Source: JBAVVD01 sp049697115
Lineage (GTDB): Bacteria > Acidobacteriota > Aminicenantia > Aminicenantales > UBA4085
DNA length: 34,716 nucleotides
Direction: 5' to 3'
Assembly: GCA_049697115.1 (NCBI GenBank)
Contig: JBAVVD010000018.1
Location: 1 to 34,716, forward strand
This document shows positions 25,142 to 33,240 of the stretch, piece after piece. How positions within the stretch are numbered: position 1 is the first letter of the stretch; each line of letters begins with the position of its first letter. The position numbers and the translations under genes are program-made. The notes beneath the pieces were generated by a model. The model did not search any database, was not told the origin of the DNA, and worked only from the letters and a program-made list of their open reading frames with translations.

Positions 25142-25219
25142 ATGTTTCAAATGACGCGGACACAATCTCAGAAGTCGCGTCTGCATCATTTCCACCATGG
25201 GCGTTCCAACGCCCTGTAA
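25142..25219 (+). CDS. hisL: Putative his operon leader peptide (histidine attenuator)
   Basis: A 25-codon ORF directly behind the his promoter. Residues 14-20 read LHHFHHG: four His codons (25184, 25187, 25193, 25196) within five. An internal stretch from Met4 begins MTRTQ, similar to the start of enterobacterial HisL (MTRVQ). No ribosome site precedes the ATG, but the predicted start point coincides with its A, which suggests leaderless translation. Hairpins flank the His codons: GACGCG/CGCGTC (25153-25158 with 25176-25181) and GGGCGT/ACGCCC (25199-25204 with 25209-25214, loop TCCA). The second begins right after the last His codon. A ribosome stalled for charged tRNA-His would cover its 5' arm. 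I see no classic T-rich terminator, so the mechanism beyond stalling is inferred. Confidence 0.6.
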   Translation: MFQMTRTQSQKSRLHHFHHGRSNAL

Positions 25220-25280
25220 CCTGCACGTTTCATCCCGCTTTCTTTATCTCCCATAAATCTAACGAAGGAGTCCTAATCCG

Positions 25281-25388
25281 ATGTTTATCATTCGATATTA
25301 TCCATTGATCGCCATAAAAGTGCCAATGCATTATGCCGGAGCCAATCTGACCGGCATTATTGACTCTCCAGAGGAGGACAGAAAATGA
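25281..25388 (+). CDS. 35-codon ORF translationally coupled to hisG
   Basis: A short ORF starting at ATG 25281 with AAGGAG (25265-25270) 10 nt upstream. It ends in a TGA that overlaps the hisG ATG (ATGA at 25385-25388). It begins MFIIRYYPLIAIK and is not a known family. A hairpin, atgccgg/ccggcat (25333-25339 with 25351-25357), and the hisG ribosome site GAGGAGG (25371-25377) both lie inside it. Ribosomes translating it would therefore open the region just before hisG starts. It may be a second regulatory ORF rather than a working protein. Confidence 0.5.
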   Translation: MFIIRYYPLIAIKVPMHYAGANLTGIIDSPEEDRK

Positions 25389-26239
25389 AACGCTTGAAAA
25401 TAGTCATTCCCAAAGGGAGGTTGTATGGAAAAGTGGTCGGGCTGCTCAATGACGCCGGATTCGGTATCGAGGCCGACGAAAAGGTCTCACTTCTCCGCAT
25501 AGCCGCTCCGGAGGTCGAAGCCAAAGTCATGAAGCCGCAGAACATCCCCCGGCTCATCGAGCTGGGATCCCACGACATCGGATTCACCGGTTACGATTGG
25601 ATTGCGGAAACCGGGGCGGATGTCCTCCAGATCATGGACCTCGGGTTCGACCCTGTTAAAATTGTGGCGGCAATCCCTTCTTCCTTTACCGAAAGACAAT
25701 GGAAAAAGCGGAAGATCGTCGTGGCTTCAGAATATGAATGCATCGCCCGCAAGTATCTGAATGCGCAGGGCTACGACCACATCTTCCTGCGCACCTTTGG
25801 CGCCACAGAAGTCTTTCCGCCCGATGACGCCGACATGATCATCGACAATGTTTCCACAGGCCGGACCCTGAAAGAGCATGGCCTCAAAATCGCGGCCGTG
25901 GTCATGGAGTCCACGACACGGTTCATCGCCAACCGCAAGTCTTTTCAGGACCCTTGGAAAAGAGAAAAGATTTCCGAGATGCAGACGCTTTTCCAGGCCG
26001 TTCTGGATGCCAGGGGCCGCGTGATGCTCGAAATGAACGTGCCCGCAGAAAAGCTCTCCGCCATCGTTAAAAAATTGCCCTGCATGCGCTCGCCCACAGT
26101 CGCGCCCCTCTACGGGAACCTCGGTTATGCGGTGAAAGTGGCCGTTCCAAAAGAAAACGTCGCCCGCCTGATTCCCCTCCTCAAGAAAATGGGGGCATGC
26201 GACATTCTCGAATACAAATTTGAAAAGGTGGTGCTGTGA
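25385..26239 (+). CDS. hisG: ATP phosphoribosyltransferase, long form
   Basis: A 284-residue HisG catalysing the first committed step of histidine synthesis, joining PRPP and ATP to phosphoribosyl-ATP. It has the catalytic periplasmic-binding-like part (about 1-208; 'IVIPKGRLYGKVVGLLNDAGF' at the start and 'DMIIDNVSTGRTLKEHGLKI' as the PRPP loop region). A C-terminal ACT-like regulatory domain follows (about 210-284; 'MRSPTVAPLYGNLGYAVKVAVPKENVARLIPLLKKMGACDILEYKFEKV'). The C-terminal domain marks the long, histidine-inhibited form that needs no HisZ, and none is present. GAGGAGG lies 7 nt before the ATG. Its stop overlaps the hisC start (TGATG). Confidence 0.96.
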   Translation: MKRLKIVIPKGRLYGKVVGLLNDAGFGIEADEKVSLLRIAAPEVEAKVMKPQNIPRLIELGSHDIGFTGYDWIAETGADVLQIMDLGFDPVKIVAAIPSSFTERQWKKRKIVVASEYECIARKYLNAQGYDHIFLRTFGATEVFPPDDADMIIDNVSTGRTLKEHGLKIAAVVMESTTRFIANRKSFQDPWKREKISEMQTLFQAVLDARGRVMLEMNVPAEKLSAIVKKLPCMRSPTVAPLYGNLGYAVKVAVPKENVARLIPLLKKMGACDILEYKFEKVVL

Positions 26240-27960
26240 TGCGTATCCAAGAATCTTTGAGGAAACTGACTCCTTATGAATGGCCTTCCTATTCCCGAAA
26301 GGACAAGATTCGGCTGGACATGAATGAAAGCTCCTGGGGCTGCTCGCCCGAAGTCCTCAAGGCCATCCGCACTCTCGGACCGGAAGATATTTCCGCCTAT
26401 CCCGATTATGGGCCGGCCGTGGAAAACATCGCGCGCCTTCACCGGCTTGAGCCTGAAAATGTGCTCCTCACAAACGGCGCGGACGAGGCCATCCACACTA
26501 TCCTGAATACATTCATCCGCAAGGACGAGGAAGTGGTGATTCCCGTCCCTACCTTTAGCCTCTATCGGCTGGAAGCTCAGGTCCGCGAAGCGCGGATTGT
26601 GGAAGTGCCCTATGACACCAAAGACTTTTCTTTCCCGCTCCGGACCCTGCTCCAAAAAATCGGAAAACGCACACGGCTGTTGATTTTGATCAACCCCAAC
26701 AACCCCACGGGAACACTCATCGGCCGTAAAAATCTGGAGAAGATCCTCTTCCGTGCCCGCCGTTCCCTTGTCCTTCTGGATGAAACATATGCCCCCTTTG
26801 TCCCCGTGACCCAGAGCGGACTTCTCAAGCGTTTTTCCCACCTGATCCTCATCGGTTCTTTCTCCAAATTTCACGGGCTTGCCGGCCTTCGCCTGGGGTA
26901 TATCCTGGCCGCGAAAAAGATCATCTCGCTCCTGCGCAAGGTCATGCAACCCTGTTCGGTCAATGCCCTGGCTCTGGCCGCCGGAAAGGCGGCTGTCGAC
27001 GACTTCAGATTCCAACAAAAGGTCCGCGCCGGGGTTCTGGCGGAGAAACGATTTCTCCAAAGAGAACTTCGGAAAATGGGATTCAAAGTCTTCCCAGGCG
27101 CCGCCAATTTCCTGCTCGCCCGCACGGAGGGGAGCTGTGACAATGTCTGTGAAGGGCTGTTCGCCTCCCGTATTCTGGTGAAAAACCTCAATCATGAGCC
27201 ACTGCTTAAAGGATGCCTGCGCCTCACAGTCGGCCGGCCCGAACAAAACCGGCTTCTTCTGGAAAAAATACATGAGTTGCTCCCGCCGCAGGCCGTTCTT
27301 TTTGACCTGGACGGCGTTCTGGTCGACGTGAGCCGGTCCTACCGCACGGCCATCAAAAAAACCGCGGAATTTTTTCTTAACGAAACCATCTCCCTGTCCG
27401 AAATCGATGCCCGCAAACTTCAGACCGGGTATAACAATGATTGGGACGTAACTGCGGCTCTGATTGCCTCGAGAAATAAACGCGTCTCGCGCCGCAAAAT
27501 CATCTCTGTGTTTCAAGGGCTTTATTTCGGAAAAAAGGGAGAGGGTTTGATTTCCCAGGAAAGATGGCTGCTCCCCAAAAATATTCTTCTTAAACTGGCC
27601 AAAAAATACCGCCTGGGCATCGTCACCGGAAGGCCCAGAAAAGAGGCTCTGTTCACATTAAGAAAATTTGGCGTTGAAAAATTTTTTTCCGGGGTGGTCT
27701 CCATGGAAGATGTCGGCCGCAAACCGAAGCCCCATCCCTTTGGCCTTCGCCTGGCGTTAAAAAGGATGAACGTGAGGAGGGCCGTCTATGTCGGCGACAT
27801 TCCCGACGATATGGCCGCCGCCCGGGCCGCCGGCGTCACTGCCATCGCCGTCTGCAGAGAAAGAATTAAGAAAAAGGCGCTCTGGAAATCCCGGTTGAAG
27901 GAAGCCGGAGCACGGCACATCATCCCCACTGTCTCTTCCCTTACGGAGGTGCTGGAATGA
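26239..27960 (+). CDS. hisC: HisC-HAD fusion: histidinol-phosphate aminotransferase + probable phosphatase
   Basis: A 573-residue fusion. Residues 1-350 are a class I/II PLP aminotransferase of the HisC type ('NGADEAIHTIL', 'INPNNPTGT', 'LLDETYAPF', PLP Lys210 in SFSKFHGLAGLRLGY). Residues about 351-573 are a HAD hydrolase. Its DxD nucleophile is FDLDGVLVD (Asp356, Asp358), motif II is 'VTGRPR', the lysine is in 'KPKPHPFG' and motif IV is 'VGDIPDDMAAA'. The 'NNDWDVT' cap element is of the subfamily IA type. No other histidinol-phosphate phosphatase is encoded in the operon. The HAD half probably removes the phosphate from histidinol phosphate, just after the HisC step (inference). ATG 26239 overlaps the hisG stop; an in-frame GTG one codon earlier is possible. 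Confidence 0.93.
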   Translation: MRIQESLRKLTPYEWPSYSRKDKIRLDMNESSWGCSPEVLKAIRTLGPEDISAYPDYGPAVENIARLHRLEPENVLLTNGADEAIHTILNTFIRKDEEVVIPVPTFSLYRLEAQVREARIVEVPYDTKDFSFPLRTLLQKIGKRTRLLILINPNNPTGTLIGRKNLEKILFRARRSLVLLDETYAPFVPVTQSGLLKRFSHLILIGSFSKFHGLAGLRLGYILAAKKIISLLRKVMQPCSVNALALAAGKAAVDDFRFQQKVRAGVLAEKRFLQRELRKMGFKVFPGAANFLLARTEGSCDNVCEGLFASRILVKNLNHEPLLKGCLRLTVGRPEQNRLLLEKIHELLPPQAVLFDLDGVLVDVSRSYRTAIKKTAEFFLNETISLSEIDARKLQTGYNNDWDVTAALIASRNKRVSRRKIISVFQGLYFGKKGEGLISQERWLLPKNILLKLAKKYRLGIVTGRPRKEALFTLRKFGVEKFFSGVVSMEDVGRKPKPHPFGLRLALKRMNVRRAVYVGDIPDDMAAARAAGVTAIAVCRERIKKKALWKSRLKEAGARHIIPTVSSLTEVLE

Positions 27961-28544
27961 GAAAAGCAACGGTCGAAAGAAAAACCAAAGAAACGCGAAT
28001 TCGCGTGGCTCTCAATCTTGACGGCTCGGGAAACAGCCGGATTGACTCTCCGATCGGATTTTTCAATCACCTGCTGGAGACTTTTGCCCGCCACGGCGGA
28101 TTTGACCTCTCCATGCAAATCTCCGGCGATATTCACGTCGATCCGCATCATACAATCGAAGACTCAGGAATTGCCCTGGGCACGGCATTCAGAAAAGCCC
28201 TGACCGATAAAAAGGGCATTCATCGGGCCGGCAGCTTTGCCTTTCCCATGGACGAAGCCCTGGCCTGGGCCGCCGTGGATATTTCCGGACGGCCCTATCT
28301 GAAAATGACCCCGAATATTAAAGGGAAAAAATACGGCGACTTTGATCCGGAATGCCTGGAGGATTTTCTTGCCGGTTTCACCACTTCTCTCGGAGCCAGC
28401 CTCCACCTGAAAGTCTGTTATGGCCGCTCCGGTCATCACAAGATGGAAGCCCTCTTCAAGTCCTTTGCCAGGGCGATGAGAGAAGCCTGTTCTCTGGACT
28501 CAAGACTCTCCAGCGTCATTCCCAGCACCAAGGAGGTCCTGTGA
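27957..28544 (+). CDS. hisB: Imidazoleglycerol-phosphate dehydratase
   Basis: A 195-residue monofunctional HisB that dehydrates imidazole glycerol phosphate to imidazole acetol phosphate with a dimanganese centre. Metal-binding motifs are visible in both halves: 'FFNHLLETFARHGGFDL', 'HVDPHHTIEDSGIALG', and in the second half 'KMEALFKSFARAM' preceded by 'GRSGHH'. The length is that of the stand-alone enzyme, without an N-terminal phosphatase domain. This fits the HAD phosphatase being fused to HisC instead. The ATG overlaps the hisC stop by 4 nt (ATGA). Confidence 0.97.
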   Translation: MRKATVERKTKETRIRVALNLDGSGNSRIDSPIGFFNHLLETFARHGGFDLSMQISGDIHVDPHHTIEDSGIALGTAFRKALTDKKGIHRAGSFAFPMDEALAWAAVDISGRPYLKMTPNIKGKKYGDFDPECLEDFLAGFTTSLGASLHLKVCYGRSGHHKMEALFKSFARAMREACSLDSRLSSVIPSTKEVL

Positions 28545-29143
28545 TCGGCATCATCGACTACGGCGCCGGAAACCTGTTTTCCGTGAAAAATACGCTCGAC
28601 CACCTCGGCCTCAAATCCAGGATTGTTCGTTCTCCCGATGACACCGGCGGCATGAAAAAATTAATTCTGCCCGGCGTCGGCCATTTCGGGGCGGCCATTC
28701 GCCGGCTGCGGCAAAGCCGCCTCGACACATTGATCCAGGAATGGCTCCAAAAGGACAAACCCTTCCTCGGTATCTGCCTGGGAATGCAGCTTCTTTTCGA
28801 GAGAAGCGAAGAATGCGAGGACGGAACAACGGGCTTCGGCTGCTTTGCGGGATCTGTGGTCAAACTTCAGGGGCCCAGGAGATTGCACATGGGATGGAAT
28901 CAGGTCCAGTTCAAAACAAATTTATCTTTATTTAAAGACCTTCCTTCTCCCTCCTATTTTTATTTTGTCCACGGCTTCCGGGTTCAACCTGAAAATGAAG
29001 ACATCATAGCCGCCATCACTGACTACGGGACAGTATTTCCGGCCGTTCTCCGCCGGGGAAACATCCTCGCTGTCCAGTTCCATCCGGAAAAAAGCGGGGA
29101 GCTGGGCCTGCGCTTGATGGCCGCATGGGGGAAAAATTGTTAG
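28541..29143 (+). CDS. hisH: Imidazole glycerol phosphate synthase, glutamine amidotransferase subunit
   Basis: A 200-residue class I glutamine amidotransferase giving ammonia to HisF. The triad is Cys79 in GICLGMQLLFE, with His181 and Glu183 in VQFHPEKSG. The oxyanion region is 'LPGVGHFGAA'. It starts at a GTG (28541), where 'VIGIIDYGAGN' gives the family's N-terminus. AAGGAGG lies 4 nt upstream, and the GTGA overlap with hisB matches the other junctions. Longer in-frame extensions would run inside hisB and are rejected. Confidence 0.96.
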   Translation: MIGIIDYGAGNLFSVKNTLDHLGLKSRIVRSPDDTGGMKKLILPGVGHFGAAIRRLRQSRLDTLIQEWLQKDKPFLGICLGMQLLFERSEECEDGTTGFGCFAGSVVKLQGPRRLHMGWNQVQFKTNLSLFKDLPSPSYFYFVHGFRVQPENEDIIAAITDYGTVFPAVLRRGNILAVQFHPEKSGELGLRLMAAWGKNC

Positions 29144-29889
29144 CCGTGCGAATTATTCCCTGCCTGGATATTGATCACGGCCGGGTGGTCAAAGGCGTCC
29201 GCTTTCGGAACCTGAGAGACGCCGGAGACCCAGTGACCCTGGCCCGCTATTACTCCGACCAGGGCGCAGACGAGCTCACATTTCTTGATGTTGGAGCTTC
29301 CATTCACAGCCGGAAAATCCTCGTTGAGGTCGTCCATCTCGTGTCCAAGGAAATCTTCATTCCTCTGACCGTGGGCGGAGGACTCCGCCGGCCGGAAAAC
29401 ATCCGAGAGGTCCTCTGCGCCGGCGCTGACAAAATATCCATCTGCACGGCGGCTGTCGAGAATCCCAGGCTGATCACAACCACCGCCCGGCAATTCGGCT
29501 CCCAGTGCGTGGTCCTTTCCATTGACGCCCAAAGGGAAGGCGGTTCGTGGGTTGTCTGCACCCATGGAGGGCGTCGAAAGACGGATGTGGACGCCATCGA
29601 TTGGGCCGTCCAAGGAGAGTCCCTCGGCGCCGGAGAGATCTTGCTCAATTCCATCGACCAGGACGGGACCAGGTCCGGCTACGACATTGCGTTGACCCGA
29701 AGAATCCGCCGAGCTGTGCGCATCCCTGTCATTGCCTCGGGCGGCGCCGGAACACTTGAACAAATCCTGGCCGCGGCGACCCGAGGAGCCGCAGATGCCG
29801 TCCTTATGGCCTCTGTGCTTCATTACGGCCGTTACACGATTCCTGAGGTCAAATCCTATCTCAGAGAAAAAGGAGTGCACGTGAGATGA
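29125..29889 (+). CDS. hisF: Imidazole glycerol phosphate synthase, cyclase subunit
   Basis: A protein of about 250 residues with a TIM-barrel fold, making imidazole glycerol phosphate and AICAR from PRFAR with ammonia from HisH. Catalytic aspartates are Asp15 in RIIPCLDID and Asp134 in LSIDAQ. Phosphate-binding segments 'LTVGGGLRRPEN' and 'VIASGGAGTLEQI' are present. The ATG at 29125 overlaps hisH by 19 nt. A TTG at 29137, just before the usual start 'LAVRIIPCLD' and with GGGGGA upstream, would shorten it by four residues and is equally likely. Confidence 0.96.
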   Translation: MGEKLLAVRIIPCLDIDHGRVVKGVRFRNLRDAGDPVTLARYYSDQGADELTFLDVGASIHSRKILVEVVHLVSKEIFIPLTVGGGLRRPENIREVLCAGADKISICTAAVENPRLITTTARQFGSQCVVLSIDAQREGGSWVVCTHGGRRKTDVDAIDWAVQGESLGAGEILLNSIDQDGTRSGYDIALTRRIRRAVRIPVIASGGAGTLEQILAAATRGAADAVLMASVLHYGRYTIPEVKSYLREKGVHVR

Positions 29890-31130
29890 TCATCCCTTCG
29901 ATTGACCTGATGAGAGGAAAGGCCGTCCAGCTCAGGCAGGGCCAGAAAAAGGTCCTTGAGAGAGAGGACCCGCTGGCCCTGGCCAGGGATTTCAACCGCT
30001 TCGGCGAGATTGCCGTCATCGACCTGGACGCGGCGAGAGGGAAAGGCCACAATACCGAAACCATCAAGAAAATCGTCCGATCGGCCCAGTGCCGAGTGGG
30101 AGGGGGGATTCGCACTGTGGATAAAGCCAAGGAAATCCTCGCTTCAGGCGCGCGCAGAGTCATCATCGGCACGGCCGCATTCTCCCGGCGAGGCATCCAC
30201 CTGGATTTCCTGAAGGAGCTGCGCGAACGAGTCGGACGCGAAAGAATCATCATCGCCGTTGACGCCCGTGAGGGAGAAGTGGTCACTCACGGCTGGAAGC
30301 AGCGCAGCGGTTTAAAAGCCGAAGAGGTGGTCAGGCAGCTTGAGCCGTACTGCTCGGAGTTTCTGTTCACCTGCGTGGAAAAAGAGGGAACAATGGGAGG
30401 CTTTCCGTTTCACTTGATCCAACATCTCAGCCGGCTGACGACAAACACATGGACTGCGGCGGGCGGAATTGGAAGCGTTTCCGATATAGAAAAGCTCTCG
30501 AAACTCGGCATGAATACCCAGCTCGGCATGGCTCTCTACACGGGAAAAATCAGCCTCGCCGACGGATTCATTCATTCCCTCGACTGGACCACGGGGCTGC
30601 TCCCGACGGTCGCCCAGGATGAAAGAGGTCAGGTGTTGATGCTGGCCTACAGCACCCGCGAATCCCTGAAGAGGACTTTTTCAGAGGGTCGGATGTGCTA
30701 TTTCTCCCGATCGAGACAACAAATCTGGCTGAAAGGAGAAACTTCCGGCCATTTCCAGGAATGGATGCAGGTGCGGCCCGACTGCGACGGGGATGCGCTG
30801 CTGGTGACCGTCCGACAAACCGGAAACGCCTGCCACCGGAACCAGTACTCCTGTTTCGGCCCCCGCCGCTTCTCTCTCTTTGAGCTTTTTCAAGTGATCG
30901 CCGGCCGGCTTGAGCATCCCCATTCAGGCTCTTATACGGCGCAACTGGACGACCGGAAAATCAAAGAAAAAATTCTTGAGGAGGCCCAAGAAGTTATTGG
31001 GGCTGAATCTCAAGAGGAGCTGATCTGGGAGACGGCCGACATTCTATATTTTCTGCTGGTGCGCCTTGCAAAAAAAAACGTGGCGCTCGACGAAGTCCTT
31101 CGCGAGCTGGAACGGAGGAGAAACAGATGA
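29886..31130 (+). CDS. hisA: Trifunctional HisA-HisI-HisE fusion
   Basis: A 414-residue fusion of three enzymes. Residues 1-230 are the HisA isomerase TIM barrel (Asp7 in IPSIDLMRG, Asp126 in AVDAREG, 'RVGGGIRT', 'TAAGGIGSVSD'). Its barrel motif reads 'FTCVEKEGTMGG' where Asp-Gly is usual. Residues about 231-333 are HisI, phosphoribosyl-AMP cyclohydrolase ('KGETSGHFQ', metal site DCDGD at 299-303, zinc cysteines 300, 316 and 323). Residues about 335-414 are HisE, phosphoribosyl-ATP pyrophosphohydrolase ('KIKEKILEEAQEVIGA', 'EELIWETADILYFLLVRL'). Together they convert phosphoribosyl-ATP to PRFAR, steps 2-4. It overlaps hisF and hisD by 4 nt each. HisIE fusions are common; joining HisA in front is unusual to my knowledge. 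Confidence 0.95.
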   Translation: MIIPSIDLMRGKAVQLRQGQKKVLEREDPLALARDFNRFGEIAVIDLDAARGKGHNTETIKKIVRSAQCRVGGGIRTVDKAKEILASGARRVIIGTAAFSRRGIHLDFLKELRERVGRERIIIAVDAREGEVVTHGWKQRSGLKAEEVVRQLEPYCSEFLFTCVEKEGTMGGFPFHLIQHLSRLTTNTWTAAGGIGSVSDIEKLSKLGMNTQLGMALYTGKISLADGFIHSLDWTTGLLPTVAQDERGQVLMLAYSTRESLKRTFSEGRMCYFSRSRQQIWLKGETSGHFQEWMQVRPDCDGDALLVTVRQTGNACHRNQYSCFGPRRFSLFELFQVIAGRLEHPHSGSYTAQLDDRKIKEKILEEAQEVIGAESQEELIWETADILYFLLVRLAKKNVALDEVLRELERRRNR

Positions 31131-32494
31131 AAGTGGTCAAAGCCAAGGACCTGGATGAAAATTTTTTCGCTAGTCCTGTGCGGCGCGAGGCATCCCAGGT
31201 GAAGGAGATTCTGGCGGCTGTCAGAGAAAAGGGCGACAGGGCGATTTCCCGGTACACAGAAATCTTTGATGGCGTCCGTCTCCAATCTTTCCGGATAAAG
31301 CCCGCGGAAATCCGCAGGGCTGGAGGGAACATGAAAGAACCCCTGAAGTCCGCCGTGGAATTTGCCGCTTCAAACATCCGGAAATTTGCCCAAAAGCAGC
31401 TCTCCCAGTTCAAGGATTTTGAATATGAGGTGCAGCCCGGCGTATTCTGCCGACAGCGCGTCGTGCCTTTGGACCGGGTGGGAGTTTATGTGCCGGGCGG
31501 GCGGTTCCCGCTTTTTTCTTCCCTTCTCATGGGAGTCATCCCGGCTCAGGTCGCGGGAGTCAGGGAAATCGCTGTCTGCTCCCCTCCCTCTCATCTGGGC
31601 TCTGTCCACCCTTCTGTCCTCGGCGTGGCTTCCCTGTTGGGGATTAAAGAGATTTACAGCATCGGCGGCGTTCAGGCCATCGGCGCCCTGGCCTACGGCA
31701 CAGAAACGATTCAGAAAGTCGACAAAATTGTGGGGCCGGGAAACCGCTTCGTGGCTCTGGCCAAAAAAGAAGTATTTGGAGAGACCGGCATCGACCTGCC
31801 GGCCGGCCCGAGCGAAATTGTCATCCTGGCCGATCAGAACGCCAATCCCCGGTTTCTCGCGGCTGACCTTCTGGCCCAGGCCGAGCATGACCTCGATGCC
31901 GTATGTATCCTGATTACCGATTCGCAGAAAATTGCGGAAAAAGTTCTCCAGGAGATCCATCGGCAACTGGCTCTCCTGCCGACGGCCGCTGTGGCTGAAA
32001 TGTCACTTAAAAAAAACGGGCGGATCATTCTCGTGGAAAGCCTGGAGGAGGCCGTGTCCATCTGTAATCGAAAAGCGCCCGAGCATCTGGAAATTCACGC
32101 TCGAAATCGTTCGCGGCTTGAAAAAAAGCTGCGGCACTTCGGCACCCTCTTCAGCGGCGAATGGGCTCTGGAGGTCCTGGGAGATTATTCGAGCGGACTG
32201 AATCACATTCTGCCCACCGGCTCCTCGGCCCGGTACTCCTCAGGATTGAGTGTGCAGGATTTTGTCAGACTCCAGACTACCCTTCAGGTCCGTTCCGATG
32301 GAATCAGAAGAATCGTGCCGGCGGCCAGGATTATTGCCGACGGAGAAGGATTGTTCGCCCATGCCGCCTCCGTGAATCTCCGTCTGCAGGCGGTCAGCGG
32401 CGAAAAAGCCGCGAAGCGATCCGGAGCAGGCTTTTCAAGGGGGTTGCGCCCTGGACCAGAGAGAAAGACGGTCCCAGCGAAAAAGCGGCTTTGA
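31127..32494 (+). CDS. hisD: Histidinol dehydrogenase
   Basis: A 455-residue NAD- and zinc-dependent enzyme oxidising histidinol to histidine in two steps, ending the pathway. Family motifs include 'RVGVYVPGG', 'DKIVGPGNRFVALAKKEVFGETGIDLPAGPSE' in pieces, and the zinc ligands Gln251 and His254 (AQAEHD), Asp353 (LGDYSSG) and His412 (EGLFAHAAS). The C-terminal 25 residues are basic and outside the conserved fold. It is the last gene of the operon, overlapping hisA by 4 nt. No good terminator is seen behind it. Confidence 0.97.
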   Translation: MKVVKAKDLDENFFASPVRREASQVKEILAAVREKGDRAISRYTEIFDGVRLQSFRIKPAEIRRAGGNMKEPLKSAVEFAASNIRKFAQKQLSQFKDFEYEVQPGVFCRQRVVPLDRVGVYVPGGRFPLFSSLLMGVIPAQVAGVREIAVCSPPSHLGSVHPSVLGVASLLGIKEIYSIGGVQAIGALAYGTETIQKVDKIVGPGNRFVALAKKEVFGETGIDLPAGPSEIVILADQNANPRFLAADLLAQAEHDLDAVCILITDSQKIAEKVLQEIHRQLALLPTAAVAEMSLKKNGRIILVESLEEAVSICNRKAPEHLEIHARNRSRLEKKLRHFGTLFSGEWALEVLGDYSSGLNHILPTGSSARYSSGLSVQDFVRLQTTLQVRSDGIRRIVPAARIIADGEGLFAHAASVNLRLQAVSGEKAAKRSGAGFSRGLRPGPERKTVPAKKRL

Positions 32495-33240
32495 TTTTCT
32501 TCCCCGGACTGCGTTGGTGGAGAAGAGTGAGCGACTTTTGAAATACCTTCGTCTTGGACGCCGAATAGGGATACCACCACAGTTGATCCTTACATCTTCG
32601 ATCGTATTTTCTGCCTGTTTAAAAAAAGGAAATGTTCCCGGAACAACTTTTTCAAGGCATACAGAGAAAGCCAAAAAGCTTTTTAAGGAAGATAGCTATC
32701 TTCTTGCCGAAGTACTTTTCAACCCTCATTCCTTGAAGCAGCTCGATCTCATCTGGATTATTTTTTCAGTCTGACCCGCTTGACCTGCAATCCCTGCTTC
32801 TCAGCATGTTCAGATTTCTCGAGACTCTCGGCCGATTTTTTGCATCCTTCTTCCTGCTATGCCGGGAATCTACCGCCCTCATCATCCGGAGCGCACTGTC
32901 CTCTACCTGGTGCTTCCATTCGTTCGATAGGTTCCTGGTCGAATATGAGGAGCGCTTCGCAAGAGTTTCTGATGGCCGCCGAGACCTCGGCTGAATGTCT
33001 TTCATGATTTTCTCCTTGTCCGGGAGGAGAGGTCCGGCTGATTTCCGGCGCTTTTAAGCTCCTCTGTGGCTTTTTGGCCCACTTGGAGCAATTCCCCACT
33101 TCGCTTGACATCTCTTCGAGCTGAGATTTATACTCCCTTAAGACGCGGGGATTGGTAAATCGACACAAAGAGACTCATGCGGCCATCACAGCCGAAAACT
33201 AAATTCTTATAATCCTCCAGCCGCTGGTTCGGCGAGTTTA
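32495..33240. other. Region without a convincing gene; possibly decayed
   Basis: About 745 bp between hisD and the hicBA pair. Short open frames exist on both strands but none is recognisable. The best supported is 32766-33005 on the minus strand, 79 codons beginning MKDIQPRSRRPSE with AAGGAG about 7 nt before its ATG. A second minus-strand frame (32857-33168) overlaps it out of phase, as in a frameshifted gene. A plus-strand frame at 32514-32774 has a hydrophobic N-terminal part but no ribosome site. An inverted repeat cttataat/attataag flanks the hicA end near 33208-33247. Confidence 0.4.

Noticed and set aside
25199..25230. Intrinsic terminator of an attenuator at the GGGCGT/ACGCCC hairpin
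   Set aside because: The hairpin is followed by tgtaacctgc, not by a run of T, so I list it only as a hairpin.
25142..25384. T-box or other tRNA-sensing riboswitch before hisG
   Set aside because: The conserved T-box core sequence is not present, whereas His codons in a short ORF explain histidine sensing better.
26125..27516. Long minus-strand open frame of 463 codons inside hisC
   Set aside because: It is antisense to the HisC-HAD gene, which has clear family motifs throughout; the frame is a composition effect.
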